Part shown: positions 27,394 through 35,892 of the stretch, in pieces
Position numbering within the stretch: position 1 is the stretch's first letter
Layout: every line of letters starts with the position of its first letter
From: Intestinimonas massiliensis (ex Afouda et al. 2020)
Lineage (GTDB): Bacteria; Bacillota; Clostridia; Oscillospirales; Oscillospiraceae
Length of the DNA stretch: 64,000 bases
NCBI RefSeq assembly: GCF_001244995.1
Contig: NZ_LN869528.1
Location: 260,773-324,772 of the forward strand
Reading direction: 5' to 3'
Program-made: the position numbers and the translations under genes
Notes under the pieces: model-generated
Database searches by the model: none
What the model was told of the DNA's origin: nothing
What the model saw: the letters and a program-made list of their open reading frames with translations, nothing else

Positions 27394-27517
27394 GTCGCCA
27401 GCCCCACAATGGAATACTCCCCCGTCAGCCTGTACTGTCCGCTACCCGGCGCAGCCACTCCGCACTGCCGGGGACCGGGGTACCTGCAAATATATGTTTA
27501 TTTTGGAGGTATCAAGC

Positions 27518-28906
27518 ATGGTCAAGTACATTCCCGAGCCGTTCCGCATTAAAATGGTGGAAAACATCAAAATGCTGACCCGAGAAGAGCGCTGTGACAA
27601 GATCCGGGAGGCGAACTACAACCTGTTCCGCCTGAAGGGGGAGGATGTCTACATCGACACCCTGACGGACTCCGGCACCAACGCCATGAGTTCGGAGATG
27701 TGGTCGGGGCTCCTGCGGGGCGACGAGGCCTACGCCGGCGCGAAGAGCTACTACCGTTTTATCCAAGCCTGTCAGGACGTGTTCGGCTACGGCTTTTTCT
27801 GCCCGGTACACCAGGGCCGGGCGGCCGAAAAGGTCCTGTTTCCCAACCTTTTGCACCCAGGAACCTACGCCCTGGCCAACCTGTTTTTTGACACCACCCG
27901 CGGCCATGTGGTGCTCTCCGGTGCCCGAGCGCTGGAGTGCGTCTGCGAGGAAGCCAAGCACCCCGAGCTGGTCGCCCCCTTCAAGGGAAACATGGACACC
28001 GCGCTCATGGAGCAGACCATCCTGGAAAAGGGCCCGGAAAACGTGGGGCTGGTGGTCATGACCCTAACCAATAACTCGGCCGGCGGGCAGCCCGTCTCCA
28101 TGGCCAACCTGCGGGAGGTATCCCGGATCTGCCAAAAATACGGCATCCCGCTCTGCATCGACGCCGCCCGCTATGCAGAAAACGCCATGTTCATCAAGCA
28201 GCGGGAGGCGGGTTACGCCGACAAAAGCATCCCGGAGATCGTGCGGGAGTGCTTCAGCTACGCCGATATGTTCACCATGTCCGCCAAAAAGGATACGCTG
28301 GTCAATATGGGAGGTGTCATCGGCATCAAGGACCCGGACAGTCCCCTGATCCCCGGCATCAAGGCCAACTGCATCAGCTTCGAGGGGTTCTATACATACG
28401 GCGGCCTGAACGGGCGCGACCTGGAATGCCTTGCCGTGGGCCTGTACGAGGGCATGGACGAGAGCTACCTGACCTACCGGCTGGGCAGTATCGCCTACCT
28501 CGGCGGCCGCCTGGATGAGCTGGGCATCCCCTATCAGAAGCCGGCCGGCGGACACGGCATCTTCCTGGACGCCCAGAAGTTCTATCCGCAGATCCCGTGG
28601 TACGAGTTCCCCGGTCAGGTCCTGAGCGTGGAGCTCTACAAGGAGTGCGGCATCCGTGCCTGCGACATTGGTTCCTACATGATGGACCCGGACCCGGACA
28701 CCGGGGAGGCGGTGCGTTCCATCAACGAATTCACCCGTCTTGCCATCCCCCGCCGGGTCTACACCCAGTCCCATTTCGATCTGGCGGTGGAGGCCATCCA
28801 CAACGTCTGGCAGCGGCGCGAGGAATTGCAGCACGGTTACCGCATCGTGTGGGGTCCAAACGTGCTGCGCCACTTCCAGGCCACGCTGGCCCCCATTGAT
28901 GCATGA
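27518..28906 (+). CDS. tnaA: Tryptophanase (tryptophan indole-lyase)
   Basis: 462 residues. The ATG at 27518 has GGAGG 8 bp upstream. This PLP beta-eliminating lyase shares the PLP lysine motif [12 protein letters not shown] with tyrosine phenol-lyase, so the choice rests on specificity positions. After the PLP-stacking Phe it has Asp (FFDTTRGH) where tyrosine phenol-lyase has Thr, and near the C-terminus LRHF with His where the phenol-lyase has Phe. Both are tryptophanase states. It converts Trp to indole, pyruvate and ammonia. The next gene is an SNF-family transporter, the usual Trp-uptake partner. Confidence 0.88.
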   Translation: MVKYIPEPFRIKMVENIKMLTREERCDKIREANYNLFRLKGEDVYIDTLTDSGTNAMSSEMWSGLLRGDEAYAGAKSYYRFIQACQDVFGYGFFCPVHQGRAAEKVLFPNLLHPGTYALANLFFDTTRGHVVLSGARALECVCEEAKHPELVAPFKGNMDTALMEQTILEKGPENVGLVVMTLTNNSAGGQPVSMANLREVSRICQKYGIPLCIDAARYAENAMFIKQREAGYADKSIPEIVRECFSYADMFTMSAKKDTLVNMGGVIGIKDPDSPLIPGIKANCISFEGFYTYGGLNGRDLECLAVGLYEGMDESYLTYRLGSIAYLGGRLDELGIPYQKPAGGHGIFLDAQKFYPQIPWYEFPGQVLSVELYKECGIRACDIGSYMMDPDPDTGEAVRSINEFTRLAIPRRVYTQSHFDLAVEAIHNVWQRREELQHGYRIVWGPNVLRHFQATLAPIDA

Positions 28907-28956
28907 TCCTCCCCAGCTCCCCCCAGAAATCAGACGGGAAAGAATGAGGTGTTTTC

Positions 28957-30285
28957 ATGGGAGAAGCAAGCAAGACCAGTGCCCCAAACCGGGCACAGTG
29001 GGGCGACCGCTGGGGATTCATCTTGGCCTGCATCGGCTCCGCCGTGGGCATGGCCAACGTCTGGGCCTTTCCTTACCGGGCCGCCAAATACGGCGGCGGC
29101 GCGTTCCTGGTCGCCTATTTTACCATCGCGCTGTTCCTGGGTCTGATCGGCGTGTCCGGCGAGATCGCCTTTGGCCGCTGGGGGCGGACCGGCCCTTTGG
29201 GCACCTTCCGCAAGGCCCTGACCCGGCATAATCTGCCGCTGAAAAGCATCGGCATCATTCCCGTGGCGGGCTCTCTGGCCATTGGCATCGGATATGCCGT
29301 AGTCATGGCGTGGGTCTTGCGCTATACCGCCGGGTCGGTCACCGGATCGATGCTGTCCGGTGATACCGGCGCCTACTTTGGCGCCATCGTGGGCGACTTT
29401 GGCAGCATCGGCTGGCACATGCTGGCCCTGGCCATTACCTTCGTCGTCATGATCGCCGGCATCAACAGCGGAATCGAGCGCATCAACAAGTTTATGATGC
29501 CCCTGTTTTTTCTTCTCTTCCTCATCATGGCCATCCGGGTGGCTTTCCTTCCGGGCGCCGCCGACGGCTACCGCTATCTGTTTATCCCCCAGTGGGAATA
29601 CCTGCTCAAAGCCGACACCTGGGTGTATGCCCTGGGACAGTGCTTCTTCTCCCTGTCCCTGGCCGGCTCCGGCACAGTGGTATACGGCTCCTACCTGAAC
29701 GATGGGGAAGACTGCATCGTCTGCGCCCGACGCATCGCCATTTTTGACACTCTCGCCGCCATCCTGGCCTCCATGGTGGTTATCCCCGCCGTATTTGCCT
29801 TCGGACTGGACCCCTCCTCCGGGCCGCCCCTGATGTTCATCACCATGCCCGCCATCTTCCAGAGCATTCTGGGCGGGCGGCTGATTTCCGTGATCTTCTT
29901 CATCGCCATCCTCTTTGCCGGCCTCACCTCCATCGTCAACCTGTTTGAAACGCCCATTGAGGCCCTGCAAAACCGCTTCCAGCTCTCGCGGGTAAAGGCC
30001 AGCCTGATCGTCACCGGTGCCGCGGCCGCCGTCGGCGTCTTTATTGAAAACGGCGACGTGGTCAGCGCCTGGATGGACGCTGTCTCCATCTACATCATCC
30101 CCATCGGCGCATTGATCTCCGCGGTACTGCTCTTCTGGGTCATGGGCGGCGACTTTGTCCGCTCGGAAATGGGCAAGGGTCGGGCCTCGCGGCCTGGACA
30201 GTGGGTGACCTATCTGGGCAAGTATGTATTTTGCCTGGTCACGCTGGCCGTCATCATCCTGGGCATCGCCAAAGGGGGGATCTGA
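28957..30285 (+). CDS. Sodium:neurotransmitter symporter family transporter (TnaT-like)
   Basis: 442 residues with about eleven membrane helices, the usual size of bacterial SNF (LeuT-fold) transporters. TM1 contains CIGSAVGMANVWAFPYRAAK, matching the unwound sodium/substrate site of the family. It starts 50 bp after tnaA with GAATGAGG upstream of ATG 28957. Pairing with tryptophanase suggests sodium-driven tryptophan uptake as in Symbiobacterium TnaT; substrate is inferred from context. Confidence 0.9.
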   Translation: MGEASKTSAPNRAQWGDRWGFILACIGSAVGMANVWAFPYRAAKYGGGAFLVAYFTIALFLGLIGVSGEIAFGRWGRTGPLGTFRKALTRHNLPLKSIGIIPVAGSLAIGIGYAVVMAWVLRYTAGSVTGSMLSGDTGAYFGAIVGDFGSIGWHMLALAITFVVMIAGINSGIERINKFMMPLFFLLFLIMAIRVAFLPGAADGYRYLFIPQWEYLLKADTWVYALGQCFFSLSLAGSGTVVYGSYLNDGEDCIVCARRIAIFDTLAAILASMVVIPAVFAFGLDPSSGPPLMFITMPAIFQSILGGRLISVIFFIAILFAGLTSIVNLFETPIEALQNRFQLSRVKASLIVTGAAAAVGVFIENGDVVSAWMDAVSIYIIPIGALISAVLLFWVMGGDFVRSEMGKGRASRPGQWVTYLGKYVFCLVTLAVIILGIAKGGI

Positions 30286-30313
30286 GCCGCTTTTCCCGCC
30301 GGCATCCGCAAAC

Positions 30314-30351
30314 TGACAGAGGGGCCTCACCGTACGGTGAGGCCCCTCTGT
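30314..30351 (+). terminator. 38-nt perfect palindrome ending the tnaA-transporter operon
   Basis: The 38 nt are fully self-complementary around GTAC and lie 29 nt after the transporter stop. The stem is GC-rich, but the U-tract is poor on both strands. It most likely ends or stabilises the converging transcripts. Confidence 0.65.
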
Positions 30352-30665
30352 CGGTTGATCCGCCAAGCTCAACAGGCCGGAACATGGTCTGTGCGGTTGC
30401 TTGGGTCTCTCTCTTCACCCGGCCGGACTGCTGGCGCCCACACTCCTGCCGGACATCCTCCCGCCGCAAGCCCTCAGCACAGAGGTGAAACCACATGGAA
30501 GCCTTTGATGCGGGCCGCCTCAGGTGGAGATATCCTCCCGGTCTCCATCCATACCAGGACCGGCTGACCGCGCCAAGTCCGCCGCATCACGGTCCCGCCT
30601 TTTACCTCCCATGTGGGAGCATTTCTGCCGATTTTGGATCAGATGACCGCCGAACCGGCAAGCCG
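30352..30665. other. Intergenic region between converging operons
   Basis: About 310 bp with no gene, RNA or repeat that I can support. Only short open frames without ribosome sites occur. Confidence 0.6.
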
Positions 30666-32093
30666 TTAGAGTTCCTCCTCTGCTATGGTGGCCAGCACGT
30701 CCGGTACGACTTCTTCCGTCAGAACATCCTCGGGGGACTCCGTCCCCATTGTCTCTTCTTCGTACTTCGCATTTTTGAATGCACCCATGATGAGGCACAG
30801 GCCCAGGCCGACGCACAGGCCCCAGGTCGCGCCCTTGGTCGCCAGGAAGATGGCAGTAATGCCGGCAATGGACATCTCCAGTCTGGTTTTGCACATCTCA
30901 ATGGAGAGATAGAAGCAGCCCCACGCCTGTACCATCATCGTAACGCTCATGGCCACCTGCAGACAGGGCTTGAACAGGCTGACAAATCCCATCCATATGG
31001 TGCCGATCATCAGCGTGCAGTTCATGGACCATAGTCCGCCAAAGAGACTGTCCATATCCTTCCGGCCGTGCTTATACCGCTCCAGGATGGACATATGCGT
31101 AGCGCCCCAGAGGGGACCGCTCAGCACCGCGCCGTAAGGAGCCACCAGGGCCAGCAACAGGTTGCGGAAACCGCAGATGATATTGGTGCGGTTGCTGTCG
31201 TAGTTAAGGAACTCGTCCTGGCGCACTGCGTCAGCTTCATTGATAACCGCCTCGGCAAAGACAAAGTCGCCAAAGGCAATGATATAGCAGGTGATGGCCA
31301 TGGGGATGGCCTTGACAAAGGTCGAAAGGGGCGGGAACCCCAGCCCAAAGATGGTGTAGTTCTGAATGAGCTCGGGAACGCGGGAGAGATCGATGAAGCT
31401 GAAGTCAAAGGTGGGCAGAGGCACGGCCTTGGTCGCATAAGCAATGATGCATGCACCAACCAGACCCGGGAGCATCCCAAACTTGGCGATGAGCTTCAGC
31501 CCCTTGTTTGTATGGACCCGGTGGAGGAAATAGGGGGCGAACATGGTAATGAATGCGATGGCCATACCGCCAAGGACCGCGATTTCTATGCCCTTCATCC
31601 GCGTCCCCGCCACACTCATGACCGAGGACACGCCGGCACCCAAGACGATGCCGATGCGCAGGGGGCTGGGGATGATACGCACGACCTTTTTGCCCAGGCC
31701 CGTGATGCCAAGGACGAAGAAAATCAGCGCCATCAGAAGGCCCAGGGCAATGGTGGCGTGGATGCGCTCCGGGCCCGCGGCAAAATTTGCCACGCCCCAT
31801 GCGCCGATGAGAGGGATGGCCGGGGTAATCCACCCGGCTGACACCGGGTCACCCAGGCAGACGTGCACATTGTACAGCAAGCTGTTCAGGGTGACCATGA
31901 TAATGGCAAGTTCAAAAGGAATGCCCAGCATCTCCTGGTGCGCGGTGATGGAACTCATCGGAATAGCGATCAATAAGAATCCCTGCAGAAGCTCCGGAAT
32001 TTCCGGCTTGAAATGGACAAATGGAATCCGTAATTTGAAGATGCCCATCTTAATATGCGGTTGTTCCTGTCCGTCGATGCGATAATATGCCAC
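30666..32093 (-). CDS. Multi-pass membrane permease, substrate unknown
   Basis: 475 residues from GTG 32093 (MAYYRIDGQEQPH), chosen because AAGGAGATG lies just upstream; in-frame ATGs at 32111 and 32120 lack this. About 11-12 membrane segments are visible (LLQGFLLIAIPMSSITA, VRIIPSPLRIGIVLGAGVSS, ACIIAYATKAVPL). A GDFVFAEAVINEADAV segment recalls the nucleobase/SulP-fold permeases, but family assignment is uncertain. The acidic C-terminal tail ends TIAEEEL. It is the last gene of the sigma-54-controlled operon with CoA-transferase and acyl-CoA dehydrogenase, so import of a short organic acid or amino-acid derivative is plausible. Confidence 0.75.
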   Translation of the reverse strand: MAYYRIDGQEQPHIKMGIFKLRIPFVHFKPEIPELLQGFLLIAIPMSSITAHQEMLGIPFELAIIMVTLNSLLYNVHVCLGDPVSAGWITPAIPLIGAWGVANFAAGPERIHATIALGLLMALIFFVLGITGLGKKVVRIIPSPLRIGIVLGAGVSSVMSVAGTRMKGIEIAVLGGMAIAFITMFAPYFLHRVHTNKGLKLIAKFGMLPGLVGACIIAYATKAVPLPTFDFSFIDLSRVPELIQNYTIFGLGFPPLSTFVKAIPMAITCYIIAFGDFVFAEAVINEADAVRQDEFLNYDSNRTNIICGFRNLLLALVAPYGAVLSGPLWGATHMSILERYKHGRKDMDSLFGGLWSMNCTLMIGTIWMGFVSLFKPCLQVAMSVTMMVQAWGCFYLSIEMCKTRLEMSIAGITAIFLATKGATWGLCVGLGLCLIMGAFKNAKYEEETMGTESPEDVLTEEVVPDVLATIAEEEL

Positions 32094-32324
32094 AGATTCA
32101 TCTCCTTTCATATCCTTCACACGAAGTGTGACCCTCTCCCTCTTTTACTTATTCGGAGGGCCGCGCCCGGCGGAGGTAAGCCCCGCTGCTCACCCGTTGC
32201 CCACCTTTGCCGGGCGGGCGTCAAGCCTCCGTTGGAATCCTCCCTCGACCGGGTCCAGACCGGGCCGCCGACGGACAGGAGGGTCAACCTTCCGTCAAAG
32301 AGGAGAATCCGCTCCAAATGCGGT

Positions 32325-33119
32325 TTAGCCCTTTTCTCTCAGGCCGCAGTAAGTCTCAAGCTCCCAGTAATACTTGGGGAAGGCCGGCTTCATCATCACG
32401 CCGGCGGCAGGGGTGGGAATCCGGGCCACGCCGCCCTTATGAGTGGCCTCCAGGCCCTCCATGACCCGGTCAATCCAGCTCGCCGGCATGGCAAAGGCCA
32501 ATTCGTCGTCGCCGGTGAGGGCAAAGACCCGCTCGCCGCCGCCGGGAACGATGACATTGCACTTGTCCTGGCTGTAGGGCACGGTAATCTCGCCGCCGCA
32601 GGCGCCGCGGCCCGCGAACCGGGACTCGATGTAGCCACCCACCTTATAGAGCGCGCCCTGGACAAACCGGGTGATCTGGGCGGAGTTGCCGTAGCAGACC
32701 ACCACGTCGGGATCGAAGGTGGCCAGGTGCAGGGGCGCCAGCACGATGCAGTGGGTATCGGCTGTGGGCATCTTGGGCGTGCTGGCCTGGGTCTTGACGG
32801 CCGCCTCGTCGTTATCCACGTACAGAGGCTTGATGACACTGCCGCCCTTGATGAAATCGGGCTCTTCGGCATACCCCAGAATCACGTGGGACAGGGGGCA
32901 CGCCTGATCTTCCTTATACATGGCCAGGGTCCAGCCGTACTTACGGGCAATGGTCATAGCCTGGCAGATGGCGATGGGATACCCCAGGGCTTTGGTGGGC
33001 ACCTTGGCCTTCTCGGGAATGGCCTCCCCTTCCTTTACAAACTTGACGGCCACGGGGAAGGTCAGGGGGCGGATATACTTGGAAATGGACGCATCCAGCG
33101 TTTTGCAGATCTCAGACAT
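32325..33119 (-). CDS. DUF169 family protein
   Basis: 264 residues, the family's usual size (COG2043/ArCR). Typical features are RPLTFPVAVKFVKEGEAIP near the N-terminus, QAMTIARKYGWTLAM, a conserved Cys in DQACPLSHVILGY, and SRFAGRGACGGEITVPYS with PGGGERVFA. The biochemical role is not established. Members often sit beside CoA-transferase or anaerobic degradation genes. It lies 32 bp after the CoA-transferase gene on the same strand and about 230 bp before the permease start. No gene is seen in that gap. Confidence 0.88.
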   Translation of the reverse strand: MSEICKTLDASISKYIRPLTFPVAVKFVKEGEAIPEKAKVPTKALGYPIAICQAMTIARKYGWTLAMYKEDQACPLSHVILGYAEEPDFIKGGSVIKPLYVDNDEAAVKTQASTPKMPTADTHCIVLAPLHLATFDPDVVVCYGNSAQITRFVQGALYKVGGYIESRFAGRGACGGEITVPYSQDKCNVIVPGGGERVFALTGDDELAFAMPASWIDRVMEGLEATHKGGVARIPTPAAGVMMKPAFPKYYWELETYCGLREKG

Positions 33120-33151
33120 AATTCATTCTCCTTTTTAATCAGTCATAATTC

Positions 33152-34453
33152 TCATACGATGAGGTGCATTTTCTGGGCGGCGCGGGTGAGTTCCTCGCGG
33201 AAGTTGGGATGTGCGATGCCGATGAGGGCCTTGGCGCGCTCGGAGCAGGTCAGCCCCTTCAGGCGGACCATACCCTGCTCGGTGACGATGTAATCCACGT
33301 CGTTCCGGGTGGTGGTGACGCAGGAGCCCTCCGTGAGGACGGGCTTGATCTTGGAGATGGTGTCGTTCCTGGCCGCGGACTTGAAGGCCAGGAAGGACTT
33401 GCCCCCCTTGGACGCCGCGGCTCCACGGATGAAGTCCACCTGTCCGCCGGCCCCGCTGAAGTTCTTCGGCCCGATGGTCTCCGAGCAGACCTGACCGAAC
33501 AGGTCGATCTCCATGCAGGAGTTGATGGAGATGACGTTGTCGTTCTGCGCGATGACGAAGGGGTCGTTGACGTAGTCCACAGGCAGGAACTCCACCCCCG
33601 GGTTGTCGTCGATGAAGTCATAGGTGCTCCGCGCGCCGAAGGTGAACGTGACGATGGTCTTGCCCCGGTGGATCTTCTTGCGGTCATTGGTGATGACCCC
33701 GGCGTTGGTCAGGTCCACGATGCTGTCGCAGAACATCTCGCTGTGGATGCCCAGATCCCGTTTGTCCATCAGGGCCTGGGCCACGGCGTTGGGGATGCCC
33801 CCGATGCCCAGTTGGAGGGTGGCCCCGTCGCAGATCTCCTGGGCGATCATGCCGCCGATGATCTGGTCGTCCTTGCTGATGGGGGCGGGGGGCACCTCGG
33901 TGATGGGCAGGTCGCTTTCCACCAGCGCATCCACTTCCGAGATGTGGATGTGGCTGCCGAAGGTGCGCGGCATGGTGGGATTGACCTCCAGAAACAGGCG
34001 CCCGGCCTTTTTGCGGATCTCGCTCAGATCGGCGGCGGTGCCGCAACTGAAGTACCCATGCCGGTCCATGGGCGAGACCGTGCAGTAGAACACGTCCGGC
34101 CCCTCCAGCACCTGCTTCCACAGTACGGGCACCTGGCTGTAGTGGCTGGGCAGGTAATCAGACCGCCCCTCCCAGATGGCCTCCCGGTCAAACCCGCTGA
34201 CGAAGTGGGAGACGTGCCGGATGTGGGCTTCCATTCCCGCCGCCATGTACTTCTGGTTCCGCATGGGCAGCAGCAGGTAGTGCCGGATCCCCGTCAGCCC
34301 CTCCCGCTCCGCCCGGTCCGCCAGGGCGTGCAGGATGGCGATGGGCTCCGTGATCTGTCCGTTGCTCAGGCAGATGTCCCCCGCGTGGAAGAGCTTGGCG
34401 ACTTCCTCCGGCGTCTTGCGTTTCTCCTGGTACATCGCCTTCCAATCGTTCAT
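33152..34453 (-). CDS. 4-hydroxybutyrate/butyryl-CoA:acetate CoA-transferase family protein
   Basis: 433 residues, typical of the acetyl-CoA hydrolase/transferase family (about 430-450). GIGGIPNAVAQALMDKRDLG followed by HSEMFCDS (the active-site Glu region, about residue 240) and SGAGGQVDFIRGA near 345 are family signatures. The enzyme exchanges CoA between a carboxylic acid and acetyl-CoA through a glutamyl-CoA intermediate. With the acyl-CoA dehydrogenase upstream it would activate an acid for oxidation or reduction, or release butyrate. Substrate cannot be fixed. It is 36 bp downstream of the dehydrogenase gene. Confidence 0.9.
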   Translation of the reverse strand: MNDWKAMYQEKRKTPEEVAKLFHAGDICLSNGQITEPIAILHALADRAEREGLTGIRHYLLLPMRNQKYMAAGMEAHIRHVSHFVSGFDREAIWEGRSDYLPSHYSQVPVLWKQVLEGPDVFYCTVSPMDRHGYFSCGTAADLSEIRKKAGRLFLEVNPTMPRTFGSHIHISEVDALVESDLPITEVPPAPISKDDQIIGGMIAQEICDGATLQLGIGGIPNAVAQALMDKRDLGIHSEMFCDSIVDLTNAGVITNDRKKIHRGKTIVTFTFGARSTYDFIDDNPGVEFLPVDYVNDPFVIAQNDNVISINSCMEIDLFGQVCSETIGPKNFSGAGGQVDFIRGAAASKGGKSFLAFKSAARNDTISKIKPVLTEGSCVTTTRNDVDYIVTEQGMVRLKGLTCSERAKALIGIAHPNFREELTRAAQKMHLIV

Positions 34454-34489
34454 AATTTCATCTCCTTTTACAGGCTGTACGTTACACGC

Positions 34490-35632
34490 TTACTTGAACA
34501 GCGTGCCGCTGACGATCATCTTCTGGATCTCGTTGGTGCCCTCATAAATCTGGGTGATCTTGGCGTCACGCATCATGCGTTCCACGTGGAACTCCTTCAT
34601 ATAGCCGTTGCCGCCCAGAAGCTGGACCGCCTCGGTGGTGACGTGCATGGCGGCGTTGGTGCCGCAGTATTTGGCCTTGGCGGCGGAGATGGAGTAGGGC
34701 TGGCCCTCTCCCTTCTCCAGGGCGGCTTTGTAGACCATGTACTTGGCCTGCTCGATCTCAATGGCCAGCTCGGCCATCTTGAAGGCGATGGTCTGCTGCT
34801 TGCACAGAGGCTTGCCAAACTGTTGCCGCTCCATCAGATACTTGCGGGCGATCTCCCAGGCCCCCTCGGCGATACCCAGGCCCTGCGCGCCCACGCCGAT
34901 GCGGCCGCCGTCCAGGGTCTTCATGGCCAGACCGAAGCCCTTGCCCGGCGCGGCGATCATGTTGGCCACGGGCACGCGGCAATCTGTGAAATAGAGCTCG
35001 CAGACCATGGCACTGCGCAGGCCCATGGTATTGTGGCGGGTACCGATGACAAAGCCGGGGGTCCCCTTCTCCACCACAAAGCAGGCCATGCTCTTGGGTC
35101 CCGCCTCTTTGTCGGTAAGGGCATACACGGCGAAGTAGTCGGACAGCGGCCCGTTGGTGATGAAGCACTTGGAGCCGTTGATGACGTAATCGTCGCCGTC
35201 CCGGACCGCCAAAGTGCGGGCGCCCGCCACGTCGGAGCCCGCAGTGGGCTCGGTCAGCGCAAAGGAGCCCAGGCTCTTGCCAGAGGCCACCGGCGTGAGG
35301 AAGCGGCGAAGCTGCTCCTCGGTGGCCTGGGAGTTGGTCAGGGAACCGCCGTACAGGGAGGTGGAGACCGAGTAGGAGATGCCCATGGCTCCATCTACCT
35401 TGGAGACCTCCTCCACCGCCAGGATATAGGACAGGTAATCCTCGCCCTGGCCGCCGTACTCCTTGGGATAGGGCAGGCCGATCAGGCCCATCTCCCCCAT
35501 CTTGGCATACAGGTCGTGGGGGAATTCGGCGGCGGCATCCCGCACCAGGATGTCCTTGGCCAATTCCTTTTCGGCAAACGCCTTGACCGTGGATTGGATG
35601 GCCAGTTGGTTTTCGTTCAGGGTAAAGTTCAT
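34490..35632 (-). CDS. Acyl-CoA dehydrogenase (butyryl-CoA dehydrogenase-like)
   Basis: 380 residues, normal for the family. The ATG at 35632 (MNFTLNENQLAIQST) has GGAAGGA upstream; longer in-frame extension runs into promoter DNA. FAD/substrate motifs are present: SFALTEPTAGSDVAGART, KCFITNGPLSDYFAV, RIGVGAQGLGIAEGA and QLLGGNGYMKE. The catalytic Glu is in QIYEGTNEIQ near the C-terminus. No etfBA genes are adjacent. It is the first gene behind the sigma-54 promoter at 35695-35709, so the operon is probably inducible rather than the constitutive butyrate pathway. Confidence 0.92.
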   Translation of the reverse strand: MNFTLNENQLAIQSTVKAFAEKELAKDILVRDAAAEFPHDLYAKMGEMGLIGLPYPKEYGGQGEDYLSYILAVEEVSKVDGAMGISYSVSTSLYGGSLTNSQATEEQLRRFLTPVASGKSLGSFALTEPTAGSDVAGARTLAVRDGDDYVINGSKCFITNGPLSDYFAVYALTDKEAGPKSMACFVVEKGTPGFVIGTRHNTMGLRSAMVCELYFTDCRVPVANMIAAPGKGFGLAMKTLDGGRIGVGAQGLGIAEGAWEIARKYLMERQQFGKPLCKQQTIAFKMAELAIEIEQAKYMVYKAALEKGEGQPYSISAAKAKYCGTNAAMHVTTEAVQLLGGNGYMKEFHVERMMRDAKITQIYEGTNEIQKMIVSGTLFK

Positions 35633-35694
35633 ATTGGTATCCTTCCTTTCTGTTTCTCTGTCGGGCCGGGTTTGGTGTTCTGGCAGTATATAAA

Positions 35695-35709
35695 GCAACC
35701 AGCGTGCCA
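35695..35709 (-). promoter_or_regulatory. Sigma-54 (-24/-12) promoter of the acyl-CoA dehydrogenase operon
   Basis: On the minus strand TGGCACGCTGGTTGC has the invariant GG and GC exactly 10 nt apart and matches TGGCAC-N5-TTGC. It lies about 63 bp before the dehydrogenase start codon, and an enhancer-binding protein gene is directly upstream. Confidence 0.9.
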
Positions 35710-35741
35710 ATTTTAAAATGGTTAAAAATCCATGGATTTGC

Positions 35742-35879
35742 TGCATTTTTGCCCAGCAAGAAGCCGCCCGGCTGTGCAAAAATGCACGGCCGGGCGGCTG
35801 CCTTTTCCTTCAAAATGTTCTTATGGCGAAGTATTTGCAAGGTCTTTGCATTTTTGCAGGGGTTTTTGCAAAAATGCAA
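35742..35879. promoter_or_regulatory. Four TGCA-N4-TGCA upstream activator sites
   Basis: Dyads TGCATTTTTGCC (35742-35753, one mismatch), TGCAAAAATGCA (35775-35786), TGCATTTTTGCA (35847-35858) and TGCAAAAATGCA (35867-35878) lie about 45-185 bp upstream of the -12 box, the usual place for activator sites. The last two form a larger inverted repeat ending at 35879. Binding by the adjacent Fis-type activator is inferred. Confidence 0.78.
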
Positions 35880-35892
35880 TGCTTTTGGGGGA

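Noticed and set aside
27394-27517. TnaC-like leader peptide before tryptophanase
   Set aside because: A short frame from the ATG at 27410 has no Trp codon and no stop before tnaA in the expected arrangement, so tna-type attenuation is not supported.
33164-35716. 850-codon rightward open frame
   Set aside because: It is antisense to the CoA-transferase and acyl-CoA dehydrogenase genes and lacks a recognisable domain.
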